A stretch of 64,000 nt of DNA from Elusimicrobium sp. An273 (lineage in GTDB: Bacteria; Elusimicrobiota; Elusimicrobia; Elusimicrobiales; Elusimicrobiaceae). Numbering within the stretch: the stretch's first letter is position 1; each line of letters starts with the position of its first letter. Of this stretch, positions 43,696-52,681 are shown piece by piece. The notes below the pieces were generated by a model, which was not told where the DNA came from, searched no databases, and worked only from the letters and a program-made list of their open reading frames with translations. The position numbers were made by a program, and so were the translations under genes. The stretch lies in contig NZ_NFJD01000003.1 of NCBI RefSeq assembly GCF_002159705.1, positions 186,001 through 250,000 of the forward strand, given 5' to 3'.

Positions 43696-43729
43696 ACGCA
43701 AAATTTATCAAAAAAAAAAAACGAGTCAA
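43675..43729 (-). promoter_or_regulatory. Prepilin promoter with poly-T spacer and start-spanning inverted repeat
   Basis: Minus strand: TTGACT (43729-43724), CG, twelve T (43721-43710), GA, TAAATT (43707-43702), six nt, ATG (43695). A 13-bp inverted repeat (43675-43687 with 43702-43714) surrounds the start codon. The tract is one T longer than in the copy at 38901. Confidence 0.6.
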
Positions 43730-43732
43730 GGG

Positions 43733-43920
43733 GCGAGCCGCCCCCTCCCGACTCAATGCCCGTTCATCCGATTGGTTTAGGCCACACTGTTTCTGTACTG
43801 TTGCACACTAACAAAACGGCAGGCGAGCCGCCCCTCCCCACTCTATACCCGTTAATTCGATTCGTTTACGCCACACTGTTTCCGCCCTGTCGCGCTCTTG
43901 CCAAACAGCAGGTGAGCCGC
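43733..43920. repeat. Degenerate tandem repeats of about 90 bp
   Basis: Units begin GCGAGCCG at 43733 and 43823 and GTGAGCCG at 43912 (periods 90 and 89). Shared text inside units: CCCGTT..T.CGATT.GTTTA.GCCACACTGTTTC. A diverged part-copy lies at 44149-44190 (CCCGTTCGCACGATTCGTTTACGCCAC split by changes) and another trace lies near 38945-38975. The 570-nt gap 43696-44265 holds these repeats and two palindromes and no gene I can support. Confidence 0.75.
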
Positions 43921-43994
43921 ACTGCTATACAAAGAAGTATTTCCCTTTTGTGTTGTTGCCGTTTATCCGCCTCTTTGTCCTGTTTCTAAAAAGC

Positions 43995-44059
43995 CTTTCA
44001 AACGAAACGGCCCTTTTATTGTGTGAGCGAAGCGCGTTGTAAAAGGGCCCGTTTGAAAG
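43995..44059. repeat. Long imperfect palindrome
   Basis: CTTTCAAACG...GGCCCTTTTA (43995-44018) pairs with TAAAAGGGCC-CGTTTGAAAG (44040-44059), 20 bp with one 4-nt bulge and a loop of about 21 nt. No T-run follows, so it is not a standard terminator. Confidence 0.65.
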
Positions 44060-44097
44060 TGACTTTTAGAGGACGCCGGGGCGGCGGTCTTTTTGGT

Positions 44098-44120
44098 ACT
44101 TTTTCTGCCGCAGAAAAAGT
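44098..44120. repeat. Short perfect palindrome
   Basis: ACTTTTTCTG pairs with CAGAAAAAGT around a CCG loop (10 bp). It looks like the core of a dispersed intergenic hairpin element. Confidence 0.6.
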
Positions 44121-44250
44121 TCCCCTTCCAGGGGGTGGCATCCTAGGCCCGTTCGCACGATTCGTTTACGCCACCCTGTTTTCACACTCTTGCCCCTTTA
44201 CAAAACAACAAAAGCTTGGCCAACCCGCGCTGGGGGCCGCCCGACAGATA

Positions 44251-45435
<1,185 letters not shown>

Positions 45436-45478
45436 CGCCGTCCGCGGACAGGACTTATTTTCTAATTCAAAAGCAAAA

Positions 45479-45509
45479 AAATCCCCGGGGAATTTCCCCG
45501 GGGATTTTA
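45479..45509. terminator. Bidirectional terminator after tgt
   Basis: AAATCCCCGGGGAA pairs with TTCCCCGGGGATTT, with A and T runs on both sides. Confidence 0.9.
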
Positions 45510-45526
45510 TATATTGCCGTAAAATT

Positions 45527-45985
45527 TTATTTTTCCGGTTCCGACGGCTCTTTCTTTTTGGGCTCGTACTTAGGAAGCAGTGAAAATAACGCATACGCGC
45601 TTAACAGCTGCAGGGTGAACGCCGCCGAAACAAAAACATATTTATAAACGGTCATCGCTTCTACGCTGGGCACAGGGTTGGCTAAATAATAAAACTGCCC
45701 TACCCCCCGCAAAAGCGGCACAAACGTAAAATCCGCATTGGTCAGCAACGCAAGCAGCCCTTGCAAAGCGGCCAGCACGCTTACGTAGCGCTCGTGCAGT
45801 AAAATAAACACCACCTGCGACACATACAGTACCAAAAAGCCCGCATGCAGGCGCAGCAAAATGCCGTTGGCGGCAATATCCCGCCACACCAGAAAAAAAT
45901 TAACAAACGCCCCAAACAGACAAAAGAAAAAGATAATCTTTACCCATATGTTCAGCGCGAAATAACGTTTTATCAATTTTCCCAT
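45527..45985 (-). CDS. Small polytopic membrane protein of unknown function
   Basis: 152 residues. Four hydrophobic segments are visible (about residues 10-32, 43-62, 67-88 with a short break, and 112-135), then a charged tail, KYEPKKKEPSEPEK. The ATG at 45985 is chosen because the first membrane segment follows it directly (MGKLIKRYFALNIW); the frame extends back into ddl. It lies 4 nt after the ddl stop, so it is probably the last gene of the ddl transcript. No family recognised. Confidence 0.6.
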   Translation of the reverse strand: MGKLIKRYFALNIWVKIIFFFCLFGAFVNFFLVWRDIAANGILLRLHAGFLVLYVSQVVFILLHERYVSVLAALQGLLALLTNADFTFVPLLRGVGQFYYLANPVPSVEAMTVYKYVFVSAAFTLQLLSAYALFSLLPKYEPKKKEPSEPEK

Positions 45986-45989
45986 AACT

Positions 45990-47063
45990 TTACCGCGAAA
46001 ACGCCAGCGTTTCTTTTTGTTTGTGGCGCACAAGCGCCATTTCAATCAGTCGGTTTAAAATAGCCGTATAATCTTCCCCGCACGCTTCAAATAACTGCGG
46101 GAAAAGGCTCGTTTCACTCATTCCGGGCAAGGTATTGATTTCCGAAAAGTAGTACGCGCCGTTTTTATCCATCAAAAAGTCCACCCGCGCCAGCCCGCTG
46201 CCGCGCAGGGCACGGAAAATGCGTTCGCTGTCTTGGCGCATTTTTTGGGCCGTCTGCTCCGGCAGATCCGCCGGCACCTTGGTTTCGCAGCCGCCGGCCG
46301 TAATGTATTTGGCTTCGTAGTCAAAAAATTCGCCGGCCAAGTGGCGCAGTTCCCCGCAGGCAGAGGACTTAACCGTTTCGCCGTCGCCGTAAATGGCGCA
46401 AAAAATTTCCCGTGCGTGGTCTACTCCTTTTTCAATCATCACATCCGTATCAAACCGCAGGGCAAATTTCACCGCGTCGTTTAGCTGGGATACGTCTTTT
46501 ACCTTGCGCACCCCCACCGAAGACCCCAGCCGTACCGGCTTTACAAATACCGGAAGCCCCGTTTGCACGGCCCAGTTTTCAAGTTCCTTTTGGTCATAAG
46601 CCTTGCCTTTGGAAACCACGCGGTACGGCAGCACCGGCGCACCGGTTTCCCGCGCGATTAACTTGGCAATTTCCTTATCCATCCCTATGGCCGAGGCCAA
46701 GACCCCGCAGCCGACATACGGCACCTGTAACGTTTCCAAAAAACCCTGCATCGTACCGTCTTCACAGTTTGTGCCGTGCAGTACCGGAAACACCACATCC
46801 GCCCGCAGGCTCCACGAACCGTCCAACGCCGCCAAGTGTACCCCCGGGCGCAGAACCGGCGTGATGGGCAGATCCGCTGGGGTTTGCGGGCCGCAGGAGG
46901 ATTGCAAAAACCAATATCCCTCTTTGCTGATAAAAACCGGATAAACGGTATATTTGTCTTTTTGCTGCGCCAACAGCCGGCAGACCGTCTGCGCGCTGTG
47001 AACGGAAACTTCATGTTCGGTGGATTTACCGCCGTATAGAACCACTAAATTAAGTGCTAACAT
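45990..47063 (-). CDS. ddl: D-alanine--D-alanine ligase
   Basis: 357 residues, ATP-grasp. It joins two D-alanines for the peptidoglycan stem peptide. YGGKSTEHEVSVHSAQTV at the N-terminus, LHGTNCEDGTMQGFLE, KPVRLGSSVGVRKV and the metal-binding DFLMDKNGAYYFSEINTLPGMSETSLFPQ are all present. I start it at 47063 because GAGAAGG lies just upstream. The length matches the DdlA-type enzymes. Nothing marks it as a D-Ala-D-Lac (Van) ligase. A weak terminator-like hairpin (47081-47103) separates it from the coiled-coil gene. Confidence 0.94.
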   Translation of the reverse strand: MLALNLVVLYGGKSTEHEVSVHSAQTVCRLLAQQKDKYTVYPVFISKEGYWFLQSSCGPQTPADLPITPVLRPGVHLAALDGSWSLRADVVFPVLHGTNCEDGTMQGFLETLQVPYVGCGVLASAIGMDKEIAKLIARETGAPVLPYRVVSKGKAYDQKELENWAVQTGLPVFVKPVRLGSSVGVRKVKDVSQLNDAVKFALRFDTDVMIEKGVDHAREIFCAIYGDGETVKSSACGELRHLAGEFFDYEAKYITAGGCETKVPADLPEQTAQKMRQDSERIFRALRGSGLARVDFLMDKNGAYYFSEINTLPGMSETSLFPQLFEACGEDYTAILNRLIEMALVRHKQKETLAFSR

Positions 47064-47080
47064 ACCTTCTCTTATAAAAG

Positions 47081-47103
47081 GCCTGATGAAATTCATCAGG
47101 CCG
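47081..47103 (-). terminator. Weak terminator or attenuator upstream of ddl
   Basis: GGCCTGATGAA pairs with TTCATCAGGCC (11 bp, 1-nt centre), followed on the minus strand by TTTTAT. It lies in the 51-nt gap before the ddl start, so readthrough could set ddl expression. Confidence 0.6.
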
Positions 47104-47114
47104 AATGTTTAAAA

Positions 47115-49157
47115 TTATTTATCTTCCCGAAAGATCGACCACTTCATCCTGCCGATAAAACTGTCCGTCTTTTCCAAGAAGTCCTCCCCGTCAAAAAGCG
47201 GCTCCGGCTGCGGCACCGGGTCGGCCACTTTTATTTCGGGCAAATCGGCTTCCGTCATCACCTTGGATTTTACCGCTTGGTTCATTTCAACGGGTTTTTC
47301 GGAAAGGGGTACTGCCGTTTGAGGCGTTTTTTCCAAAGCCGGGGCGGCAGGAGCGGCCGTTTGCACGGGCGCCTGCGGGGCTGCCGGCTGCGCATTTGCA
47401 ACAGACGGTTTGGGAGCCGCCGGGCGTGCGGCGGCCGCTTTGCGAAGCGTTTCTTCCTTGGCGGCGCGTTCTTTTTCCTGCACCAGGCGGGCCGCTAACA
47501 GGGCCGCGCTTTGGTTGCGCAGCTGCTGGTTTTCTTTGGCCAGTTCTTTTTTCTCGCCTTCCAGCTCTTCCGTTCGTTTTTGCAAACGGGTGCTTTGCAG
47601 GGAAAGGGCGGATTTTTCACGCTCCAGCGCTTCTTTTTCCAAGTGAAGCGTTTCTACATTTTTGGATAAATTCTCTTTTTCCGAATCCAGCTGGCGGGTG
47701 CGGATGTCCAGCGTGTCTTTTTCCCGCGCCAAAAATTCCACGCGGGAGGCCAGCTGTTCTTTTTCGCGGGTCAAATGCTCGCTGCGCTCTGCCATTTGCG
47801 CGCTTTCCTGCTCCAGTTGCTGCGCCCGCGCAGAAAGGGATTCTTTCTCGCGCGCCAAATGTTCGGTATGGGCCGTCATTTCCGCTTTTTCGCGCGACAG
47901 CGTTTCGTTGGCGCTTTGCAGGGCGGCGTTATGTTCCGAAAGCGTTTCATTGTGGTGCGTCAGTTCTTCGTTTTGCTGGCCCAAAACCTCAATTTTGTGC
48001 TTCAGCTGTTCAATGACGGCATCGTTATTATTGATTTTTTCAACCAATTCTTTGAAATTCTTTTCCAGCAAATCTTTTTCCTGCCGTACGGCATCCAGCG
48101 AGGCCTGCGCCTGTTCCAACTCGGCGGCCAAACCGTCGCGCTGGCCTTCCAAGGCGCGCAGCCGCTCGGAAAATACCGCCAGCTGTTTTTGCGCCCGTTT
48201 GGAATTGTTGTCTGCCAGCTGGGCCATTTCGTTTTTAAGCGCCACCAATTCTTTTTCTTTCGCTTCCAGGCGGGCCAACGCCTCTTCTTTTTCGGCGGCG
48301 GCTTTATGCAGTTTCACATTTTCGGCCTTCAGCGATTCTATTTCCTCCACTTGCTTCATGCACGTGTCGGACATGGCCTGCAGTTGGTTTTCCAAGCTGG
48401 AAACTTTTTGCTGGTATTCCTGCTTAATGGAAATAATGCGCCCTTCAAAATCAAACGATTTAAAACGTTCTTCAGCAGCGGTCAGCTGGTCGCGCAGGGA
48501 AAGGATTTCCTTGGCCTGCTCCGCCGATTTTTTAAGCGCTTCCATTTTTTCCTGCTGGGCTTTTTTAATTTCCCGGTCTAAAGCGCTGTTGACGGCTTTT
48601 AACTGTGAAGCTTTTTGCCGCAGGCTGGTAATAATGCGTTCTTTTTCTTCCCGTTCGGCATGCGTGCGGCCGGTATGGGGAGCGTTGGCCTGGTAATGAT
48701 AAATGGCGGTATGAGATTCGTCCCCCGCTTGAAACGCAGGCGGAACCGGGTCAAAACTGCGCTGCACGTCCGGCTCGCGGTAAGCAAAACGTTCCTGCTG
48801 GGCGCGGGAAAGGTTTTCCACGCTGGCTTTTAAGTTGGCAATGGTGCGGGAAAGATGTTCCAAAAAAGCGTCTTTGTCTTTTTGGCGCTCCATGGCTTCG
48901 CGGGTGCGGGCCAATTCAGAAAGGATCAGCTGGTTTTGCGTGGCGGAAGCTTCAAAGCGTTCTTCCAGTTCCACAATTTTCTTTTCCAGTTTTTCAAAGG
49001 AACGCTCGTACTGGGCCGGCTTGGCGGGGACGGATCCCTCGCGGGGAGAGTAGCCTTTGTCGGCCGAAGAGGCCGCCGCAAAGGTTTGTTCTTTAAATTT
49101 TTCCAAAAATTGGGCAATATCCCCGTGTCCGTCGTATTGATTGTTGTCTAACGCCAT
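47115..49157 (-). CDS. Large coiled-coil protein of unknown function
   Basis: 680 residues. After about 45 residues of low-complexity sequence, a long coiled coil runs from about 55 to 560 with a break near 125-165. Heptads are rich in Glu, Lys, Gln and Leu, and the 400-530 region repeats a phrase such as LAREKESLSARAQQLEQES. A Pro/Ala-rich linker (about 570-640) leads to a short, less biased end, FLEKTDSFIGRMKWSIFRED. It has no signal peptide or membrane segment, so it is probably cytoplasmic and filament-like. It is placed between folC/murA and ddl in a wall-synthesis block, so a morphogenetic or scaffold role is plausible. No family recognised. Confidence 0.75.
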   Translation of the reverse strand: MALDNNQYDGHGDIAQFLEKFKEQTFAAASSADKGYSPREGSVPAKPAQYERSFEKLEKKIVELEERFEASATQNQLILSELARTREAMERQKDKDAFLEHLSRTIANLKASVENLSRAQQERFAYREPDVQRSFDPVPPAFQAGDESHTAIYHYQANAPHTGRTHAEREEKERIITSLRQKASQLKAVNSALDREIKKAQQEKMEALKKSAEQAKEILSLRDQLTAAEERFKSFDFEGRIISIKQEYQQKVSSLENQLQAMSDTCMKQVEEIESLKAENVKLHKAAAEKEEALARLEAKEKELVALKNEMAQLADNNSKRAQKQLAVFSERLRALEGQRDGLAAELEQAQASLDAVRQEKDLLEKNFKELVEKINNNDAVIEQLKHKIEVLGQQNEELTHHNETLSEHNAALQSANETLSREKAEMTAHTEHLAREKESLSARAQQLEQESAQMAERSEHLTREKEQLASRVEFLAREKDTLDIRTRQLDSEKENLSKNVETLHLEKEALEREKSALSLQSTRLQKRTEELEGEKKELAKENQQLRNQSAALLAARLVQEKERAAKEETLRKAAAARPAAPKPSVANAQPAAPQAPVQTAAPAAPALEKTPQTAVPLSEKPVEMNQAVKSKVMTEADLPEIKVADPVPQPEPLFDGEDFLEKTDSFIGRMKWSIFREDK

Positions 49158-49248
49158 GCTGGTTCCCCGTCTAAAAAATCTCTACATTTAATTTAACCAC
49201 AAACGCCCCGCTACTGTCAACCCCGTTTTCTGACGGCAAAACGCGCTT

Positions 49249-50496
49249 TTATCCGTGGTCGGGCACAGGCAGTTTGCCGCGCACCGCGCCCACCAAATAG
49301 AAAGACCCCGTGCAAAGTATCCGCGGGGATTTGCGGGCCAGCGCCAAGGCTTTCTTCCAATTGGGTTCAAACAGCACCTTGGCCTGCTTGGGCAAAGCCG
49401 CCAGCAAATCGGGTTCCCCCGCGCCGCGCACGCTGGGCGGCACCGTTAAAATAATCCGGCTGAAATGCGGGCACAGCAGGGAAAGCATTTTTTTGTAATC
49501 CTTGTCTTTCATAAACCCGCACAACAAAGCCGTATCGTGCGTAAAAGGCGTTTTCTGCCAAAATTCCATCAAGAGTTCCACCGCCTGCGGGTTATGCGCG
49601 CCGTCTAAAATAAACGTATTTTCGCCCAAGCGCACCATTTCAAACCGGCCGGGCAGCACGACCGTTTCCAGCCCTTTTCTGACGGCCGCTTCGGGCAGTT
49701 TAAGCCGCTTGGCCGCCTGATACACCACACAGGCGTTAATCGTTTGCCGCCTGCCCAAGGCGTGCAGCAGCCACTCCTGCCGCTCGCGCGTATGCAGCAC
49801 CGTTTGGTTGTTTACAAAATCATACGCGTATTCGTAAAAAGGTTCTCCCTCGCCAACAAACACAAGCGGGGCTTTTTTTTCTTTGGCAATTTTTCGAATA
49901 ACGTCGCGCGCGGCGGGATTGACCGTGCCGCTGATGACGGGCACGCCGGGTTTAATAATGCCGGCTTTTTCGTAAGCAATTTGCGAAAGGCTGGAGCCCA
50001 AATACTGCATATGATCCAATCCGATGGACGTAATCAGCGTGAGCACCGGGCGGCAGACGTTGGTAGGGTCTTTGCGGCCGCCCATGCCGGTTTCCAGCAC
50101 GACGTATTCCGCCTGCTGTTTGGCAAAATAAACAAGCGCGGCCGCCGTTAAAATCTCAAAAAAATTCAGTTCTTCCTCTTCTTCCTGAAAGACCTCCAGC
50201 ACCGCTTGGGAAAAGCGCTGTTTGGAAACGGGCACCCCGTTTAGCTGAATTCTCTCCGTGGCAGACACCAAATGCGGCGAAACAAAAAGCCCCGTCTTAT
50301 ACCCGGCACATTCCAACGTACGCGCCAACATGGTGCAGACGGATCCTTTCCCGTTTGTACCCGCCACGTGGATAATTTTGTAGCGGTTTTGCGGGTTTCC
50401 CAGGCGTTCCAACAGCCGGGCAAAACCGTCCAGTCCCGCGCCGCAGCCGATGCCGGAGCGTTTTAAAATATAGTTAAATACAATATCAAAACTCAT
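49249..50496 (-). CDS. folC: Bifunctional folylpolyglutamate/dihydrofolate synthase
   Basis: 415 residues, Mur-ligase fold. It adds glutamate to dihydropteroate and folates. VAGTNGKGSVCTMLARTLECAGY is the ATP loop, LFVSPHLVSATERIQLNG the FolC signature, ETGMGGRKDPTN and SIGLDHMQYLG follow, and FILDGAHNPQAVELL carries the C-terminal motif. Its start overlaps the murA stop by 11 nt. Whether both activities are present cannot be told from sequence. Confidence 0.92.
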   Translation of the reverse strand: MSFDIVFNYILKRSGIGCGAGLDGFARLLERLGNPQNRYKIIHVAGTNGKGSVCTMLARTLECAGYKTGLFVSPHLVSATERIQLNGVPVSKQRFSQAVLEVFQEEEEELNFFEILTAAALVYFAKQQAEYVVLETGMGGRKDPTNVCRPVLTLITSIGLDHMQYLGSSLSQIAYEKAGIIKPGVPVISGTVNPAARDVIRKIAKEKKAPLVFVGEGEPFYEYAYDFVNNQTVLHTRERQEWLLHALGRRQTINACVVYQAAKRLKLPEAAVRKGLETVVLPGRFEMVRLGENTFILDGAHNPQAVELLMEFWQKTPFTHDTALLCGFMKDKDYKKMLSLLCPHFSRIILTVPPSVRGAGEPDLLAALPKQAKVLFEPNWKKALALARKSPRILCTGSFYLVGAVRGKLPVPDHG

Positions 50497-51757
50497 TTTT
50501 ATCGGGGTTATACCGGCGGATGTCCGCCCCCAGAGCGGTTAATTTCTGTTCCAGGTTTTCATATCCACGGTCAATATGGTACACGCGTTCCACTTCTGTT
50601 TCGCCCGGCGCGCACAAGCCGGCAATTACCAACGCCATTCCGCCGCGCAGGTCGGACGCTTGCACATGGGCGGCCGAAAGTTCCTTTACCCCCGTTACGC
50701 GCGCCACGCTTTTCTCGGTAACGATATCCGCCCCCATCCGCACCAGCTCGGGGGCGTGCATAAAGCGGTTTTCAAAAATATCTTCGTCCACTTCCGCCGT
50801 TCCGTCGCACAGGGTCATCAGCGTCATCCACGGGGCCTGCAAATCGGTTGCAAACCCGGGATACGGCGCCGTGCGCACGCGCACGGGCTTGATGGCACCT
50901 TCGTACGGAAGAACATGAATGGCGTCTTTTTGAATATCCAGCGTAAAACCGGCTTCCTGCAGGTCTTCCCATAAAATGGAATTGTGCTCCGGCACGCAGC
51001 CGCTGACGGTAACATCCCCGCGGGTGGCGCACGCCGCCAACACGTAGGAACCCGTTTCAATGCGGTCGGCCACTACCGTATGTTCCGCCCCGTGCAGGGC
51101 CGTTTTGCCGTGCACAATAAGCTGGCCTTTTTCGCCTTGGCGGATATCCGCCCCCATTTTATTTAAGAAGGCAATTACGTCGTCCACTTCCGGCTCTTTG
51201 GCCACGTTTTCCAACACCGTTTCGCCGGGGATCAGACACGCGCACATCAGCAGGTTCTGCGTGGCGCCCACACTGGGGAAACGCAGTACAATTTTGGCGG
51301 GAGTCAATTCTCGGGCCCGCAAAATCACGTTGCCCGCTTTGGTTTCGCACTCGGCGCCCAGTTTTTCAAATCCTTTCAAATGAATATCCACCGGCCGCAC
51401 GCCAATGGCGCAGCCGCCGGGCAGCGGAATTTCGGCCGTTTTAAACCGGGCCAAAAGCGGCCCCGCCACCCAAAAGCTCGCGCGCATTTGCTTGACCAGT
51501 TCATACGGCAGGGTGTTTTTGAGCGTACCGTCGGCCGTGATGGTGGCGGTATTGTCCTTATACTCCACTTTTTTGCCCAAGTATTCCAAAATTTTAAGCG
51601 TGGTGCGCACGTCGCGCAAATTGGGAACGCGGTGCAAAACGCAGGGCTCGTCAGTCAATAAAGTGGCTACCAAAATGGGAAGGGCGGCGTTTTTGCTGCC
51701 GCTTATGTGAACGGTTCCGTGTAGTTTTTTTCCGCCGTGAATAATAAATCTGTCCAT
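50486..51757 (-). CDS. murA: UDP-N-acetylglucosamine 1-carboxyvinyltransferase
   Basis: 423 residues. First committed step of peptidoglycan synthesis: enolpyruvyl transfer from PEP to UDP-GlcNAc. HISGSKNAALPILVATLL at the N-terminus carries the conserved Lys-Asn, and the loop PGGCAIGVRPVDIHL holds the PEP-binding Cys near residue 115, so the enzyme should be fosfomycin sensitive. FATDLQAPWMTLM and ASDLRGGMALVIAGL are also typical. The start at 51757 has AGGAGATCGT just before it; the frame extends 15 codons upstream into prmC. Confidence 0.95.
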   Translation of the reverse strand: MDRFIIHGGKKLHGTVHISGSKNAALPILVATLLTDEPCVLHRVPNLRDVRTTLKILEYLGKKVEYKDNTATITADGTLKNTLPYELVKQMRASFWVAGPLLARFKTAEIPLPGGCAIGVRPVDIHLKGFEKLGAECETKAGNVILRARELTPAKIVLRFPSVGATQNLLMCACLIPGETVLENVAKEPEVDDVIAFLNKMGADIRQGEKGQLIVHGKTALHGAEHTVVADRIETGSYVLAACATRGDVTVSGCVPEHNSILWEDLQEAGFTLDIQKDAIHVLPYEGAIKPVRVRTAPYPGFATDLQAPWMTLMTLCDGTAEVDEDIFENRFMHAPELVRMGADIVTEKSVARVTGVKELSAAHVQASDLRGGMALVIAGLCAPGETEVERVYHIDRGYENLEQKLTALGADIRRYNPDKNEF

Positions 51758-51779
51758 ACGATCTCCTAAAAATAAAAAG

Positions 51780-52619
51780 TTATTTCCTGCGGGCAAATAC
51801 AAACCGCTCTATGTTAAATATATCTTTTTTTACTTCGGCCTTCCACCCGATTTCCATCAGCCCCCGCGCCAGCGGCCACGGCTGGCCTTGGCAGAGTTCC
51901 AGCGCCAAGAGCCCCCCGGGGTTCAGGTATCCGTCCGCCGCTTCGCACAGCGGGCGCGTAACGGCGTAGCCGTCTTCCCCCCCGTCAAGCGCCAGGCGCG
52001 GCTCGTGTTTTACTTCGCGCGTCAGGCCCGCCAGCTGCGCCGTGGGAATATAGGGCGGGTTGGAAATAATCAGATCAAAGGTGCCCATGACGTTTTCCCA
52101 CAAATCGCTTTGCAAAAATTGAATGCGCGTGTCCACGCGGTGCAGGCGGGCGTTTTCCTGCGCGACGCGCAGCGCCGCGGCCGAAATATCCACCGCCAAG
52201 ACCGCCGCGTTTGGAAATTTATTTGCCAAAGCCACCGCAATGCAGCCGCTGCCGGTGCACATATCCAAAAACGTATACCGGCCCTGCCGCTCAAATTGTG
52301 CGGCGCAGCGCTCCACCAATTCTTCCGTTTCCGGGCGGGGCGTCAGTACGTCCGGCGTCACGCGGATGTCCAGCCCGCAAAACGGCTGCATCCCTACAAT
52401 ATGCGAAAGCGGCTCGCCCGCTTCTTTGCGGGCCAGCAGGCGGGAAAACAAAGCTTCTTTGTCGGCGGGGAAAGGCTCCCCCCCGTTTGCCAGCACCCAC
52501 GTGCGGCTTACGCCCAGCACATGGGCCAAAAGCCACTGGGCATTGGCCTGGGGCTCATCGGAGCCTGCGGCCTCCAGCCGTTGGACGGCGCCTTGCAAAA
52601 CGTGTGAAATAGTCGGCAT
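51780..52619 (-). CDS. prmC: Peptide chain release factor N5-glutamine methyltransferase
   Basis: 279 residues. PrmC methylates the GGQ glutamine of release factors. The N-terminal helical domain is followed by the SAM motif FLDMCTGSGCIAVALA and the catalytic NPPYIP in LIISNPPYIPTAQLAG. Its substrate gene prfA lies directly upstream in the same direction, the classic pairing, though a strong terminator hairpin sits between them. Confidence 0.94.
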   Translation of the reverse strand: MPTISHVLQGAVQRLEAAGSDEPQANAQWLLAHVLGVSRTWVLANGGEPFPADKEALFSRLLARKEAGEPLSHIVGMQPFCGLDIRVTPDVLTPRPETEELVERCAAQFERQGRYTFLDMCTGSGCIAVALANKFPNAAVLAVDISAAALRVAQENARLHRVDTRIQFLQSDLWENVMGTFDLIISNPPYIPTAQLAGLTREVKHEPRLALDGGEDGYAVTRPLCEAADGYLNPGGLLALELCQGQPWPLARGLMEIGWKAEVKKDIFNIERFVFARRK

Positions 52620-52632
52620 AACGTTTCCTTGT

Positions 52633-52663
52633 AAAAAAGCCGGACGGCGAGATCCCGTCCGGC
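52633..52663 (-). terminator. Terminator between prfA and prmC
   Basis: GCCGGACGG and CCGTCCGGC pair around a 7-nt loop and are followed on the minus strand by TTTTTT. prmC-murA-folC may therefore depend on partial readthrough or on a promoter I cannot see. Confidence 0.85.
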
Positions 52664-52681
52664 CTGTGGCAATAAACGGCG

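Noticed and set aside
43733-43920. Possible CRISPR array
   Set aside because: The ~90-bp units are degenerate along their whole length and contiguous. There are no short identical repeats with unique spacers, and no cas genes lie nearby.
45990-47063. Vancomycin-resistance (D-Ala-D-Lac) ligase
   Set aside because: No vanH or vanX neighbours, and the gene lies in a standard wall-synthesis block.
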